Assembly (NCBI RefSeq): GCF_017744555.1
Contig: NZ_JAGIBD010000020.1
Location: forward strand, 1-62,315
Length of the DNA: 62,315 nt
Direction of reading: 5' to 3'
Source: Cellulomonas sp.
Lineage (GTDB): Bacteria > Actinomycetota > Actinomycetes > Actinomycetales > Cellulomonadaceae
Part shown: one piece after another, positions 23,010 through 31,003 of the stretch
Layout: each line of letters begins with the position of its first letter
Numbering within the stretch: position 1 is the stretch's first letter
Made by a program: the position numbers and the translations under genes
The notes under the pieces: model-generated
Seen by the model: only the letters and a program-made list of their open reading frames with translations
Told to the model about the DNA's origin: nothing
The model's database searches: none

Positions 23010-23512
23010 TCGCCCGCCTGCGCGCCTGGCTCGCGTCCTGGGTGTCCGACGCCCCCGCGGGCGACACGTCCAACCTCGACGCCCTCGACGGCGTCGGGAC
23101 CCGGCGCCTGCGCGACGACGCGCCCCGCGCTTGCACCGTGTGCGGGTACGACCCGGGCGACGCGGACATGCGCGTCGTCGGGCCCTGCGTGCCCGGCTAC
23201 CACGAGCTCGCGCTCGTCGGGTGGCCGACGCAGGAGGAGCGCGCGGCCGGGTGGCGCCCGTCGCCCACGCAGGCCGCGATCCTGCTGTCCGAGGCCGGGG
23301 TCGCCCCGCTGCCGACGCCCGAGCAGGCGGACCGGCTGCTGGCCGCGATCCGTAACTGCCGGTCGGACGACACGGGGTTCGACGAGCACGCCGCCGACGC
23401 GCTCGCGTTCTCGAACCCGGCCGCCGAGGTCCTGTCGCTGCAGGACGAGGACTTCGCGATCGCGCGGCAGTGGGGCCTGAACCTCGCTGGCACGGCGGAG
23501 GTGGACCGATGA
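23006..23512 (+). CDS. Unknown protein with Cys motif, 168 aa
   Basis: GTGA overlap. CTVCGYDPGDADMRVVGPCVPGYHELALVGWPTQEERAAGW has a C-x2-C ... C ... H arrangement that may bind zinc. The rest is helical and acidic. The C-terminal LNLAGTAEVDR is nearly the same as the end of the next gene because both ends encode the GGCGGAGGT ribosome-binding site of the following gene. Function unknown. Confidence 0.6.
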   Translation: MIARLRAWLASWVSDAPAGDTSNLDALDGVGTRRLRDDAPRACTVCGYDPGDADMRVVGPCVPGYHELALVGWPTQEERAAGWRPSPTQAAILLSEAGVAPLPTPEQADRLLAAIRNCRSDDTGFDEHAADALAFSNPAAEVLSLQDEDFAIARQWGLNLAGTAEVDR

Positions 23513-23859
23513 GTGACCTGACTGCCACCCGCACGGGGCTGATCACCCGCGCGACCCGCACGCACTACCGCCTGTCGCAGGCGACGACAACCGAGGACCA
23601 CCCGACCCCGTTCGAGCACCTGGTCCTCTCCCTCGGTCGTGAGGGTGACACCTGCGTCTTCCCTGCCGACGGGCAGGGCCGGCTCTCCTCGCTCGTCGGG
23701 TTCGGGTACGGCCTGGGGATGCCCCGGTGGCTCACCGACGCAGAGATGGACGCGTACGTCGCGGCGTGCATCACCCAGCACGAGGCCGACGGGGGCGCTG
23801 GATTGCGTGTGGCGCCCGCAGACCTCAACCTCACGGGCACGGCGGAGGTAGACCGGTGA
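23509..23859 (+). CDS. Unknown protein, 116 aa
   Basis: ATGA overlap, with the ribosome-binding site inside the previous gene's last codons. Beta-rich start (TGLITRATRTHYRLSQA), then FEHLVLSLGREGDTCVFPADGQGRLSSLVGFGYGLGMPRWLTDAEMDAYV. No motif recognised. It ends LNLTGTAEVDR, reusing the same Shine-Dalgarno-containing tail. Confidence 0.6.
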   Translation: MSDLTATRTGLITRATRTHYRLSQATTTEDHPTPFEHLVLSLGREGDTCVFPADGQGRLSSLVGFGYGLGMPRWLTDAEMDAYVAACITQHEADGGAGLRVAPADLNLTGTAEVDR

Positions 23860-24227
23860 CGCTCTGCCCCGAGTGCGGTCGCATCGGCGGCACCCACAAG
23901 ATGGACTGCTCCCGCCGCCCCGGACGCGCGGACGTCGTGCCGTCGACGAGTTCGGCCACGGCTCCCGACATCGACCTGACCGCGGCGATCGACGCCGCCC
24001 ACGCCGCAACGTGCCGTGTCCCGGACTGCACGGCCTCCTACGACGCCACCGCGATGGTGCGCGCCGCCCTCCCCCACATCGAGCGCCAGGTCCGCGAGCA
24101 GGAGCGGGAGCGGATCGCGCGGGAGATCGAGGCCCCGATGCGTCGTCACGACGCGGCACAGGTCGGGTTCTCCGCCGTCGGGGATGCCTACGCGCACGCC
24201 GCCCGCATCGCCCGGGGTGAGTCCTGA
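23856..24227 (+). CDS. Small zinc-finger-like protein, 123 aa
   Basis: GTGA overlap. N-terminus TLCPECGRIGGTHKMDC has a CPEC plus distal H/C set; a second Cys pair is CRVPDCTASYD. The C-terminal helix (IERQVREQERERIAREIEAPMRRHDAA) is charged and coiled-coil-like. Function unknown; possibly a nucleic-acid adaptor. Confidence 0.6.
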   Translation: MTLCPECGRIGGTHKMDCSRRPGRADVVPSTSSATAPDIDLTAAIDAAHAATCRVPDCTASYDATAMVRAALPHIERQVREQERERIAREIEAPMRRHDAAQVGFSAVGDAYAHAARIARGES

Positions 24228-24643
24228 TGGCCGCGCTCGAAACCCCGGACGCCCGGGCCCAGTGCCCGCACTGCTACAAGCGCGTGGCCGTGCGCAAGAA
24301 CGGCACGCTGCGCCACCACACGAACGGGCGCCCCGAGTGGCCCGGGTCGCCGTTCTCCAAGGTGTGCCCCGGCACGGGTCGGGACGTCCACCTGATGCCC
24401 GAGGCGTCCACGCAGGGCGGGTGCGTGATGGCCGAGCAGCAGTTCGTCTTCGACGACCTCGCCCGGGTCATCCGGGCCCCGTACTGGGCATGCCCCTGCG
24501 GCACCCTGCTCCACCCGACCGCGGGCGCCACGGAGTCCGAGCGGCGTACCCAGCCCAGATGCGAGCAGTGCTCGGCGCACGGCCGGTCGCCCCAGATGCG
24601 GCAGGTCGTCGTGAGCATCGAGCACGAGGGGTGGGGTGCGTGA
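24227..24643 (+). CDS. Small Cys-rich protein, 138 aa
   Basis: TGATG-coupled. CPHCYKRVAVRKNGTLRHHTNGRPEWPGSPFSKVCPGTG is a zinc-ribbon-like first half of the sort seen in many actinophage ORFs; CPCGTLLHPTAG...RCEQCSAHGRSPQMRQ is a second. Two zinc modules joined by an acidic linker containing MAEQQFVFDDLARVIRAPYW. Function unknown. Confidence 0.6.
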   Translation: MAALETPDARAQCPHCYKRVAVRKNGTLRHHTNGRPEWPGSPFSKVCPGTGRDVHLMPEASTQGGCVMAEQQFVFDDLARVIRAPYWACPCGTLLHPTAGATESERRTQPRCEQCSAHGRSPQMRQVVVSIEHEGWGA

Positions 24644-25236
24644 TGCGCGTCCTGACTGTGCGTCAGCCGTGGGCGTGGGCGATCGTCCACGGCGGCAAGG
24701 ACGTCGAGAACCGCGTGCGGCCGCTCGGCCCGTACCGCGGGCTCGTCGCGATCCACGCCGCCGTGCGCGACGCGCCCAACGCCCCGCCCACGCTCGAGAT
24801 CGCCTGGCAGATGTGGTGGGGCAACGAGCAGAACAACGGCCGCGACCCCGGCGGCCAGCGCGGCCACGTCATCGGCGTCATCGACCTCGTCGGCGAGCAC
24901 ACCGAGCAGGACTGCGCCGGGTACTACGGCAACGACCGCTGCACGCCGTGGGCGATGGCCGGCCACCGGCACCTCGAGCTCGCGAACCCGCGCCCGCTCG
25001 CGATACCGGTCCCGGCGCGCGGGCGCCTAGGCCTGTGGCGCCCCGACGACGCGCTGTCCGCTGCGATCGAACAGCAGCTCGCACTCGTCGGCACGGAGCC
25101 GCTCGCCGTGGCGCCGCCGGCGACGTCGCCGGACTGCCAGGCGGAGAAGTGCCGGGCGTGCTCGGGCGACGCGTGGGACCACGAGCGTGACGTGCTCGTG
25201 CCGTGCGCGCACGACTGCCACGGGAGAGCGTCGTGA
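24643..25236 (+). CDS. ASCH/PUA-like domain protein
   Basis: 197 aa; ATG overlaps the previous stop (TGATG; a GTG at 24640 is an alternative). RVLTVRQPWAWAIVHGGKDVENRVRPLGPYRGLVAIHAA is the ASCH fold start (W-A-x-x-I, KDVENR, Y-R-G-x-x-x-I-HA), with HVIGVIDLVGEH later. ASCH domains bind RNA or modified nucleobases and associate with translation or RNA processing. A C-terminal Cys-rich tail (CQAEKCRACSGDAWDHERDVLVPCAHDC) is an extra zinc-like module. Confidence 0.88.
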   Translation: MRVLTVRQPWAWAIVHGGKDVENRVRPLGPYRGLVAIHAAVRDAPNAPPTLEIAWQMWWGNEQNNGRDPGGQRGHVIGVIDLVGEHTEQDCAGYYGNDRCTPWAMAGHRHLELANPRPLAIPVPARGRLGLWRPDDALSAAIEQQLALVGTEPLAVAPPATSPDCQAEKCRACSGDAWDHERDVLVPCAHDCHGRAS

Positions 25237-25721
25237 CCGCGCGGGTGTGCCTGCGCTCGCGGCGCGCGGACGGCGAGCACGACTGGCGGTTCGACGGCGA
25301 CGACCCGTACACGGTCTGCACCTGGTGCGGCCTGACGACGGAGGCCCTCACGGGGCGGGTCCTGCGCGAGGGGCTCGGTGCACCGCAGCGCGTCCGGATG
25401 ACCCGGCAGCGCCCGTGGCGGGCGGACTACCCCGACGCGGTGATCGTGGCCCGCCCGTCACCGTGGGGGAACCCGGCCCGCGTCGGAGACGTCACCCCGG
25501 TCTGGCGCGAGAAGCACGGGTGGCCGTTCAAGCACACGCGCGCGACCGCGGTCGACGCGTTCCGGCTGTACGTCGACGCCGCTCCTGCTCCCTTCCGGCG
25601 CGCGATCCGTGAGCAGCTCGCGGGCCGGGACCTGGCGTGCTGGTGCCCGCTCGACGAGCCGTGCCACGCGGACGTGCTCCTTGAGCTCGCGAACGCGCGC
25701 GCCGACCGGGGCCGACCATGA
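25233..25721 (+). CDS. DUF4326 protein
   Basis: 162 aa, GTG start overlapping the ASCH gene. An N-terminal short Cys pair (CTWCGLTTEAL) is followed by the DUF4326 core: YPDAVIVARPSPWGNPARVGD...FRLYV...RDLACWCPLDEPCHADVLLELAN. DUF4326 is a small, widely spread phage domain of unknown biochemical role, with conserved R-P-S-x-W-G-N-P and C-W-C...C-H motifs that suggest a metal or nucleotide site. Confidence 0.88.
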   Translation: MTARVCLRSRRADGEHDWRFDGDDPYTVCTWCGLTTEALTGRVLREGLGAPQRVRMTRQRPWRADYPDAVIVARPSPWGNPARVGDVTPVWREKHGWPFKHTRATAVDAFRLYVDAAPAPFRRAIREQLAGRDLACWCPLDEPCHADVLLELANARADRGRP

Positions 25722-26617
25722 GGGCGGCCGCCGAGGTCGTCCCGTACCGCGACACGTGGACCGCGGCGGGCCGACGCGACGGCGTGTACCGCCGCCTGGA
25801 GTACCCGCTGTCGACCTGCGAGGGCTGGGGACCGGACGACGCGCGCAACGCCTGCGGTGCGGAGGGCCGCACACGCTTCCGGCGCCCCGGCCGGTGGCTC
25901 CGCGACGGCCGGTACCTGTGCGGGGAGTGCAAGCGCGCGGACGAGGCGTGGCGCCGCGGCGAGACGGTCGCGGTCGAGGGACTGGACCCCGAAATCCGGG
26001 CAGCGCTCGTCGCGCACATCGAGCCCGACGGCACGCAGCGGCGGGTCCGCCACGAGGTCCTCGTCGGCGGCCTTGGCGCTGTCGAGGTCCGCATCGACGT
26101 ACTCGCAGTGACCGGAGCCGACCCAGGCACGGGCGCCGGCGGGCTCCTGGAGGCGTTCGAGATCAAGTCCGACGCCGACTCCGTGGCACGCCTGCCCCGG
26201 CAGATCACCGGGTACGAGCAGGTCGCGCAGCGGTGCTGGCTCGCTGTCGGGTCGCGGCACCACGCCAAGGCCACCGCGTTGCTGCCGGCGCACTGGGGTG
26301 TCCTGGTCCACGACTCCGCGGGCCTGCGCCTCGACCGGCCCGCCGATCCGAACCCGCACGTGTCCCCGCGCCTCGCGATGAACCTCGTCGTGGGGCGGCC
26401 CGCGCTCAACGACATCGCCAAGCGCGCGGGGCACCTCGCCCGGCCAGTGTCGCGCATGTACGTGCAGGAGCTCCGCGAGCACGCCGCCGCGGTCGCGCCG
26501 CGCGAGTGGGTGCTGCAGCAGGTTGCCCGGCACGTCATCCCGCCCGCGGCACCGATGCGCCGCGCCGAGCACCACCAGTCGGCGCTCGACCTCGACACCA
26601 CCAGGGAGGCATCGTGA
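25718..26617 (+). CDS. PD-(D/E)XK-type nuclease, sce7726/MmcB-like
   Basis: 299 aa, 4-bp overlap. After a Cys-rich N-terminus (CEGWGPDDARNACG, LCGECKRADEAWRR), residues about 125-190 carry VEVRIDVLAV...LEAFEIKSDADSVARLPRQITGYEQVAQRCWLAVG, the D...E-x-K catalytic core with the RLPRQI-x-Y helix of sce7726/MmcB nucleases. Then HWGVLVHD and a long helical C-terminus. Likely a DNA repair or phage-defence-type endonuclease. Target unknown. Confidence 0.75.
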   Translation: MRAAAEVVPYRDTWTAAGRRDGVYRRLEYPLSTCEGWGPDDARNACGAEGRTRFRRPGRWLRDGRYLCGECKRADEAWRRGETVAVEGLDPEIRAALVAHIEPDGTQRRVRHEVLVGGLGAVEVRIDVLAVTGADPGTGAGGLLEAFEIKSDADSVARLPRQITGYEQVAQRCWLAVGSRHHAKATALLPAHWGVLVHDSAGLRLDRPADPNPHVSPRLAMNLVVGRPALNDIAKRAGHLARPVSRMYVQELREHAAAVAPREWVLQQVARHVIPPAAPMRRAEHHQSALDLDTTREAS

Positions 26618-26904
26618 CCACGCTCATCACCCCGGCGGAGCAGGCCCGGGTCCGCATCGACGCCACCGCGCCGAAGCGCGTCGACGAGACCCGCAGCGGC
26701 GACGACGTGCACTTCACGATCCGGTACGTCCACCCCGCCGCGGCCCGCGCGGCCGCGCACGCCCTGCACGCCGCGCCCACCCCCGACGGGTGGCGGAGCA
26801 CCCCCGCGTGCGGCGTGACCGTCCACATCACCACCCAGCACGAGCCCCGCCACAAGGCCACAGGCTTGTTCCGGTCCGCACAACCCGCGCCGTGGCCGAC
26901 CTGA
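26614..26904 (+). CDS. Unknown protein, 96 aa
   Basis: GTG with GGGAGG just upstream; overlaps the nuclease stop. TPAEQARVRIDATAPKRVDETRSGDDVHFTIRYVHPAAARAAAHALHAAP has a mixed alpha/beta look. Not recognised. The helicase gene starts inside its 3' end, so the two are coupled. Confidence 0.55.
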   Translation: MTTLITPAEQARVRIDATAPKRVDETRSGDDVHFTIRYVHPAAARAAAHALHAAPTPDGWRSTPACGVTVHITTQHEPRHKATGLFRSAQPAPWPT

Positions 26905-28178
26905 ACCTCGAGGACCTCGTCGACGTCGACGCCGAACGCGCCGTCCTCGGGTCCGCCCTCCGCTCCCCCACCGCAGCCACCACCGCAGCGGGCATGCTCA
27001 CCGCCGCGGACTTCTACCGCCCCACCCACGAAGCCGTGTGGGTCGCGATCACCACCCTGCGTGACGCCGGCGACCCCGTGGACACGATCACCGTCACCGA
27101 CTACATGCGCGCCACCGGCACCCTCCCCGTGGAGGGCCCGGCGTTCGTGTTCGACTGCTACGAGGCCGGCCGACCAGAGGCCGTGCACGCGCACGCCCGG
27201 ATCGTCGCGGACCTGTCCACCCGCCGCCGCGTCGTCCTCGCCGCCACGCGGGCCGTGCAGGTCGCCCGCGGCATGGAGGGCCCAGCCGGGGACATCGCGA
27301 CCACGGCCGCGGAGCAGATGACCGCCGCCGTCCGCACGACCGTCGCCGCACCCACGATCGTCGACCAGGTACAGGCCACCCTCGACGAGCTCGAGGGCGA
27401 GGAAGCCGCGCAGTGGCAGTGGCCGTGGCTCGACCTGCGGGACCTGCTCCTCCCGCCCCGGCCGGGGCAGCTCGTGCTGTTCGGCGCCCGCCCGTCCGTC
27501 GGCAAGTCCGTCACCCTGCTGGACATCGCCCGCGACGTCGCCCTCCACCAGGGACGACCCGTGGTGCTGTTCTCGATGGAGATGTCGTCCACGGAGGTCC
27601 TGCAGCGCCTCATCGCCGCCGAGGCCCGCATCCCGCTGTCGCGCATGCAGACCCGCGACCTCGACGAGGCCGCGTGGGCGAAGATCGCCGACGTCACCGC
27701 CCGCCTCATGGCCGCGCCCTTGACGATCGTCGACTCCGCGGACGCCGCGGTCGGCGACATGCGCCGCGCCGTCCGCGAGCACCGCCCCGTCGTGCTCCTC
27801 GTGGACTACATCCAGCTCGCCCGCACCGACCCGTCGATCCGCGACCGCCGGCAGGCCCTCGAGGACATGTCCCGCAAGCTCAAGGTCCTCGCGAAGGACG
27901 AGCGCGTCACCGTCGTCGCCGCGGCGCAGCTCCGTCGACCACCCCAGGGCCGGGAGATTGACCCGCCGAGCCTGTCGGACCTCCGCGAGACCGGCGCCCT
28001 GGAGCAGGACTCCGACACCGTCGTGATGATCCACCGCGAGGACATGGAGGACCCGGAGTCCCCCCGCGCTGGTGAGGTGGACATGCTCGTGCGCAAGCAG
28101 CGCAACGGCCCCCGCGGGCGGGTGGTCCTCGCTGCGCAGCTGCACTACGCGCGGTTCGTCGACATGGCCCGCGGGTGA
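26892..28178 (+). CDS. DnaB-type replicative helicase
   Basis: About 428 aa from the GTG at 26892, which gives the usual N-terminus (DAERAVLGSALRSP...DFYRPTHEAVWVAI). RecA-like core: PGQLVLFGARPSVGKSVTLLDIA has Walker A near residue 198; LFSMEMSSTEVLQRLIA (H1a/2), VVLLVDYIQLA (Walker B), then VTVVAAAQLRR and SDLRETGALEQDSDTVVMIHR follow. The Walker A Thr is a Ser (GKSV). Unwinds the fork with the loader-like gene; no primase domain is fused. Confidence 0.94.
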   Translation: MADLNLEDLVDVDAERAVLGSALRSPTAATTAAGMLTAADFYRPTHEAVWVAITTLRDAGDPVDTITVTDYMRATGTLPVEGPAFVFDCYEAGRPEAVHAHARIVADLSTRRRVVLAATRAVQVARGMEGPAGDIATTAAEQMTAAVRTTVAAPTIVDQVQATLDELEGEEAAQWQWPWLDLRDLLLPPRPGQLVLFGARPSVGKSVTLLDIARDVALHQGRPVVLFSMEMSSTEVLQRLIAAEARIPLSRMQTRDLDEAAWAKIADVTARLMAAPLTIVDSADAAVGDMRRAVREHRPVVLLVDYIQLARTDPSIRDRRQALEDMSRKLKVLAKDERVTVVAAAQLRRPPQGREIDPPSLSDLRETGALEQDSDTVVMIHREDMEDPESPRAGEVDMLVRKQRNGPRGRVVLAAQLHYARFVDMARG

Positions 28179-28184
28179 GTGTCA

Positions 28185-28210
28185 CGCGCTACGCGGATTT
28201 CGTGTGACAC
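28185..28210. terminator. Inverted repeat after helicase gene
   Basis: GTGTCACGCG pairs with CGTGTGACAC (28201-28210) with one mismatch, separated by a short loop. It follows the helicase stop by about 6 bp and precedes the small RHH gene. No U-run, so either a weak terminator or an operator for the RHH protein, whose start is 22 bp on. It also shares the GTGTGACACC motif seen in the structural region. Confidence 0.45.
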
Positions 28211-28231
28211 CCCCAGGGTCATGATCCACCC

Positions 28232-28411
28232 ATGACCCGCAAGCCCGACGGCGCCGAGCCCCGCACGACCACCGTGCACGTCCGGTTCACCCCCAAGGGG
28301 ACCACCCTCCTGGACGCCGCACGAGGCACGGCCACACGCTCCCAGTACATCCGCGGCCTCGTCGCCGCGGACATCAAGGCCCGCCGCGTCCGCGCGCCCA
28401 AGGAGGGCTGA
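28232..28411 (+). CDS. Ribbon-helix-helix protein, 59 aa
   Basis: Short frame starting at the ATG at 28232. TTVHVRFTPKGTTLLDAARGTATRSQYIRGLVAADIKARR has a basic beta strand followed by two helices, the ribbon-helix-helix fold. Probably a DNA-binding regulator of its own region: an inverted repeat lies upstream. It marks the junction between the early region and the packaging genes. Confidence 0.75.
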   Translation: MTRKPDGAEPRTTTVHVRFTPKGTTLLDAARGTATRSQYIRGLVAADIKARRVRAPKEG

Positions 28412-28475
28412 CAGGCGTCGACCTGACCCGGGAAACTCCGCACGCCGGACGGCACCCCGTGCCAGCATCGGCACC

Positions 28476-29093
28476 ATGCTCATGCAGCCCTCCTCACCGC
28501 CAGGCGACCTCTGGTCGTGGATCAACGCCAACGGGGGAGCAATCTCGACCATCGCCACGGTGGTCACGGCCCTGGTCGCTATCGGCGCCCTCCTCGCCGC
28601 CGCCCGAGATAGCCGCGAGCGTGCACGGCCATACATCACCGTCGAACTCGCGCCGGCTCCACTGAGCGGATTCAGCGCTGTGCTCAGGGTGGTCAACAGC
28701 GGACAGACAGTCGCGCGCGACGTCGTACTCAAGTTCGAGCCCGAGCTCACACCCCGAGAGCCGAAGCCCGGATCAAACGACGCGATCCGATCCGTCGCGC
28801 GTCGGTACTCGGAGCCGATCCCTAACCTGAGCCCAGGACAGGCGCTCACCAACACATGGCAGACGTGGACCGACCACGGCGTCCTGTCGAGCGCGCCCGA
28901 GCGGTGCACCGTAGCCGTCTCCTACCGCTCAGGACGGCGGGTCATCCGAGAGTCCTTCATCCTCGACACACGCACGGTCAGCAGCGAGTCCGACCCTGTG
29001 GCGTCGAACTCGGAGCTCGGCAGCATCCGCAGGGTCGCGGTCAGCCTCGAAGCAATCAAGCAGTCGATGGCCGAGCTGGCACGGCGCCCCTGA
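28476..29093 (+). CDS. Membrane-anchored unknown protein (moron candidate)
   Basis: 205 aa. A short N-terminal segment is followed by one transmembrane helix (GGAISTIATVVTALVAIGALLAAA, about residues 20-43), then RDSRERARPYITVEL and a beta-rich domain (FSAVLRVVNSGQTVARDVVLKFEPEL...) that looks like a small beta sandwich, cytoplasmic or outside depending on topology. Many bacterial proteins share this TM plus RPYI/V...VxNxGxxxA layout; function unknown. Composition is slightly AT-richer than neighbours. It stands between replication and packaging modules with its own upstream gap. Confidence 0.75.
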   Translation: MLMQPSSPPGDLWSWINANGGAISTIATVVTALVAIGALLAAARDSRERARPYITVELAPAPLSGFSAVLRVVNSGQTVARDVVLKFEPELTPREPKPGSNDAIRSVARRYSEPIPNLSPGQALTNTWQTWTDHGVLSSAPERCTVAVSYRSGRRVIRESFILDTRTVSSESDPVASNSELGSIRRVAVSLEAIKQSMAELARRP

Positions 29094-29147
29094 GAATGCG
29101 CGACGACCACGCACCCGTCGTGGACCTGAGCCCGGTGGAGGACGCAC

Positions 29148-29948
29148 ATGGCACGACCCGACATGTGGTCCGACGACCCCGTGAACTGCCCTAAGTGCGA
29201 TACACCCCATGCACGCGAGAACGGCAAGCCCACCTGCACCAGCCACAACCGCGCCGGGAAGCCCTGCCAGAACGGCCCACTGCCCGGGCAGAAGGTGTGC
29301 CGCATGCATGGCGGCCGGTCCCCGCAGGCGCAGGCCGCGGCGGAGCGTCGTCAGGGTGAGGCTCGTGCGCGGCGCGCGTTGGAGTCGTTCGGCGCGCCGG
29401 CGGAGGGTGTCGCGGACCCCGGGTCGGTGCTGGTCGGGCTGATCGAGGTGTCGTCTGGGCTGGTGGACTTCTACCGGGAGCAGATCCGGGACCTTGAGCC
29501 GGGTGCCCTGGTGTGGGGCGTGACGAAGACGAAGACGGAGACCGCCGGGGGCATGGGCCTGACATTCGGTGGCCGTGACGTCGACGACGAGGACACGGTG
29601 GGGCTGGTCGACTTCGGGTCGGTGCCGGCGTCGGAGGTCGAGTCGAAGGCCGCGGTGTCGATGTGGCTGCGGCTGTTCAACGAGGAGCGCGACCGGCTCG
29701 CCAACCTCGCCGTCGCGGCGCTGAAGGCGGGGGTGGCTGAGCGGCAGATCCAGCTGGCGGAGCAGCAGGGCCAGGTCGTGGGGAACGTGATCCGGCAGAT
29801 CCTCGACGCGCTGCTGACCGTGGTCGTGGCTCTGGTGGGTCGGATGGCCCCGGCGGAGGGGTGGCGGGACGCGTTCGTGACGGAGTGGGGTCGGGCTGTG
29901 GCTGAGGTGGTGCCGCGGCACCTGAGACTGCTGTCCGGCGCGGTGTGA
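29148..29948 (+). CDS. terS: Terminase small subunit
   Basis: 266 aa. N-terminus CPKCDTPHARENGKPTCTSHNRAGKPCQNGPLPGQKVCRMHGGRSPQAQAAAERR is the zinc-binding start (C-x2-C, then H-x-x-x-x-G-x-P-C, C-x-x-H-G-G-x-S-P-Q) typical of small terminase subunits in actinophages. The C-terminal part is a long helical region that would form the ring. Recognises phage DNA for packaging with the large subunit at 31000. The 3' 270 bp overlap a minus-strand frame. Confidence 0.8.
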   Translation: MARPDMWSDDPVNCPKCDTPHARENGKPTCTSHNRAGKPCQNGPLPGQKVCRMHGGRSPQAQAAAERRQGEARARRALESFGAPAEGVADPGSVLVGLIEVSSGLVDFYREQIRDLEPGALVWGVTKTKTETAGGMGLTFGGRDVDDEDTVGLVDFGSVPASEVESKAAVSMWLRLFNEERDRLANLAVAALKAGVAERQIQLAEQQGQVVGNVIRQILDALLTVVVALVGRMAPAEGWRDAFVTEWGRAVAEVVPRHLRLLSGAV

Positions 29949-30345
29949 GGCGAGTCGTGCGGTGGGTGGGCCAGGCGCCCCAGTACAGGAGCGCGTACCC
30001 CACAAGCCACAGCGCGCCTGCGACCAGCGGGACCCACGTCGCGGTGAAGAGACCCGTGCCGGCGGTGGCGAAGATCACGACCGCGGCCCACATCACCGAG
30101 ATGCCGTTGGCGATGAGGAACGGGTTGCGGACCCTCTCGGAACTGACAGCGAGCGCCCACACCCGTTCATCGATGCTGTCCTCGAGCCGATCGCGGATGT
30201 CCCCGGGCTGGAGGGCATCGCGGATCTTGAGGTCGTCGAGGATGTCGTCACGGGCCGACCTGCGGCGGGCGACGAGCCAGCTCGCGGCGGTGATGATGAC
30301 GCCGACGACGACAGCGGCAAGGGCGAGCCAGGCGTCTAGGGTCAC
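29677..30345 (-). CDS. Antisense two-TM membrane protein (moron candidate)
   Basis: Frame open on the minus strand; GTG at 30345 gives TLDAWLALAAVVVGVIITAASWLVARRRSARDDILDDLKIRDAL, one transmembrane helix plus basic stop, then LEDSIDERVWALAVSSERVRNPFLIANGISVMWAAVVIFATAGTGLF...LWLVGYALLYW with two more hydrophobic stretches. The part up to about residue 134 looks like real protein. The last about 90 residues, read antisense to the terminase gene, are Pro/Arg-rich and resemble noise, so the true end is unclear. Convergent overlap with a structural gene is unusual. Confidence 0.5.
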   Translation of the reverse strand: MTLDAWLALAAVVVGVIITAASWLVARRRSARDDILDDLKIRDALQPGDIRDRLEDSIDERVWALAVSSERVRNPFLIANGISVMWAAVVIFATAGTGLFTATWVPLVAGALWLVGYALLYWGAWPTHRTTRLTPRRTAVSGAAAPPQPQPDPTPSRTRPATPPPGPSDPPEPRPRSAARRGSAGSRSPRPGPAAPPAGSAAQPPPPSAPRRRGWRAGRAPR

Positions 30346-30428
30346 GGCTTCATTCTGTCGCGCAGACCCGTCCCGCGAGGGTGAACGCGTGACGGAATGA
30401 GTGACACCCCCCAACGCACCATCCGGGC

Positions 30429-30674
30429 ATGAGCGCACCCGCGATCGAGCCCATCGAGGTCGTCGACGCCGTCGAGCACCACGTGTCCGTCGAGCTCGCC
30501 GACGCGGAGAAGTACGAGAACCGGACGACCCTCGACGAGTCCGGCATCCGGTCGCTCCACGCCCTCGCCGGGACGATCTACACGCTCGGCTACGAGGCCG
30601 GCGTCCGCGCTGAGCACCGCCGCTGTCGCGCCGAGGCGCAGCGCCGCCGAGACCGCGACCGGGCCGCATTGTGA
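30429..30674 (+). CDS. Small protein, 81 aa
   Basis: ATG after the GTGACACCCCCC motif at 30401. Sequence PIEVVDAVEHHVSVELADAEKYENRTTLDESGIRSLHALAGTIYTLGYEAGVRAEHRRCRAEAQRRR is helical and charged with a GY-E-A-G-x-R-AE helix often seen in phage ORFs near the terminase. Overlaps the next gene (GTGA). Function unknown. Confidence 0.65.
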   Translation: MSAPAIEPIEVVDAVEHHVSVELADAEKYENRTTLDESGIRSLHALAGTIYTLGYEAGVRAEHRRCRAEAQRRRDRDRAAL

Positions 30675-31003
30675 GCACCTACCTACTCGGAGTCGCCACG
30701 CTCCCCGCCGTCGCGCTCGTCGGCTGGCTCACCCTCCTCGCGGCCCACGCCGTGCGCGAGTCGTGGCGCCGGTGGCAGCCCACGTTCATCGGAGACGAGG
30801 ACCGGCGCGCCCGCCACGCCGCATCGCTCGCCGTGGCCCGACGGGTGCTCGTCGTGCGCCTCCCCGGCGGCCGCGTCGTCGCGTGGCGCTCGACCATCGA
30901 CCCGTCGTACTCCGGCGACCCGGCAGCGCAGGCATACGCGCACGTCCGCGACGCGCTCGACGACGCCGGACGCGACCGGCTCGTGCGGCAGGCGCGGCCG
31001 TGA
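30671..31003 (+). CDS. Small membrane protein, 110 aa
   Basis: GTGA overlap on both sides (ends at the TerL start). N-terminal transmembrane helix (LLGVATLPAVALVGWLTLLAAHAV), then a basic cytoplasmic part with RRVLVVRLPGGRVVAWRSTIDPSYSGDPAAQAYAHVRDALDDAGR. No family recognised. In a packaging operon; could affect membrane association or be a small accessory. Confidence 0.6.
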   Translation: MSTYLLGVATLPAVALVGWLTLLAAHAVRESWRRWQPTFIGDEDRRARHAASLAVARRVLVVRLPGGRVVAWRSTIDPSYSGDPAAQAYAHVRDALDDAGRDRLVRQARP

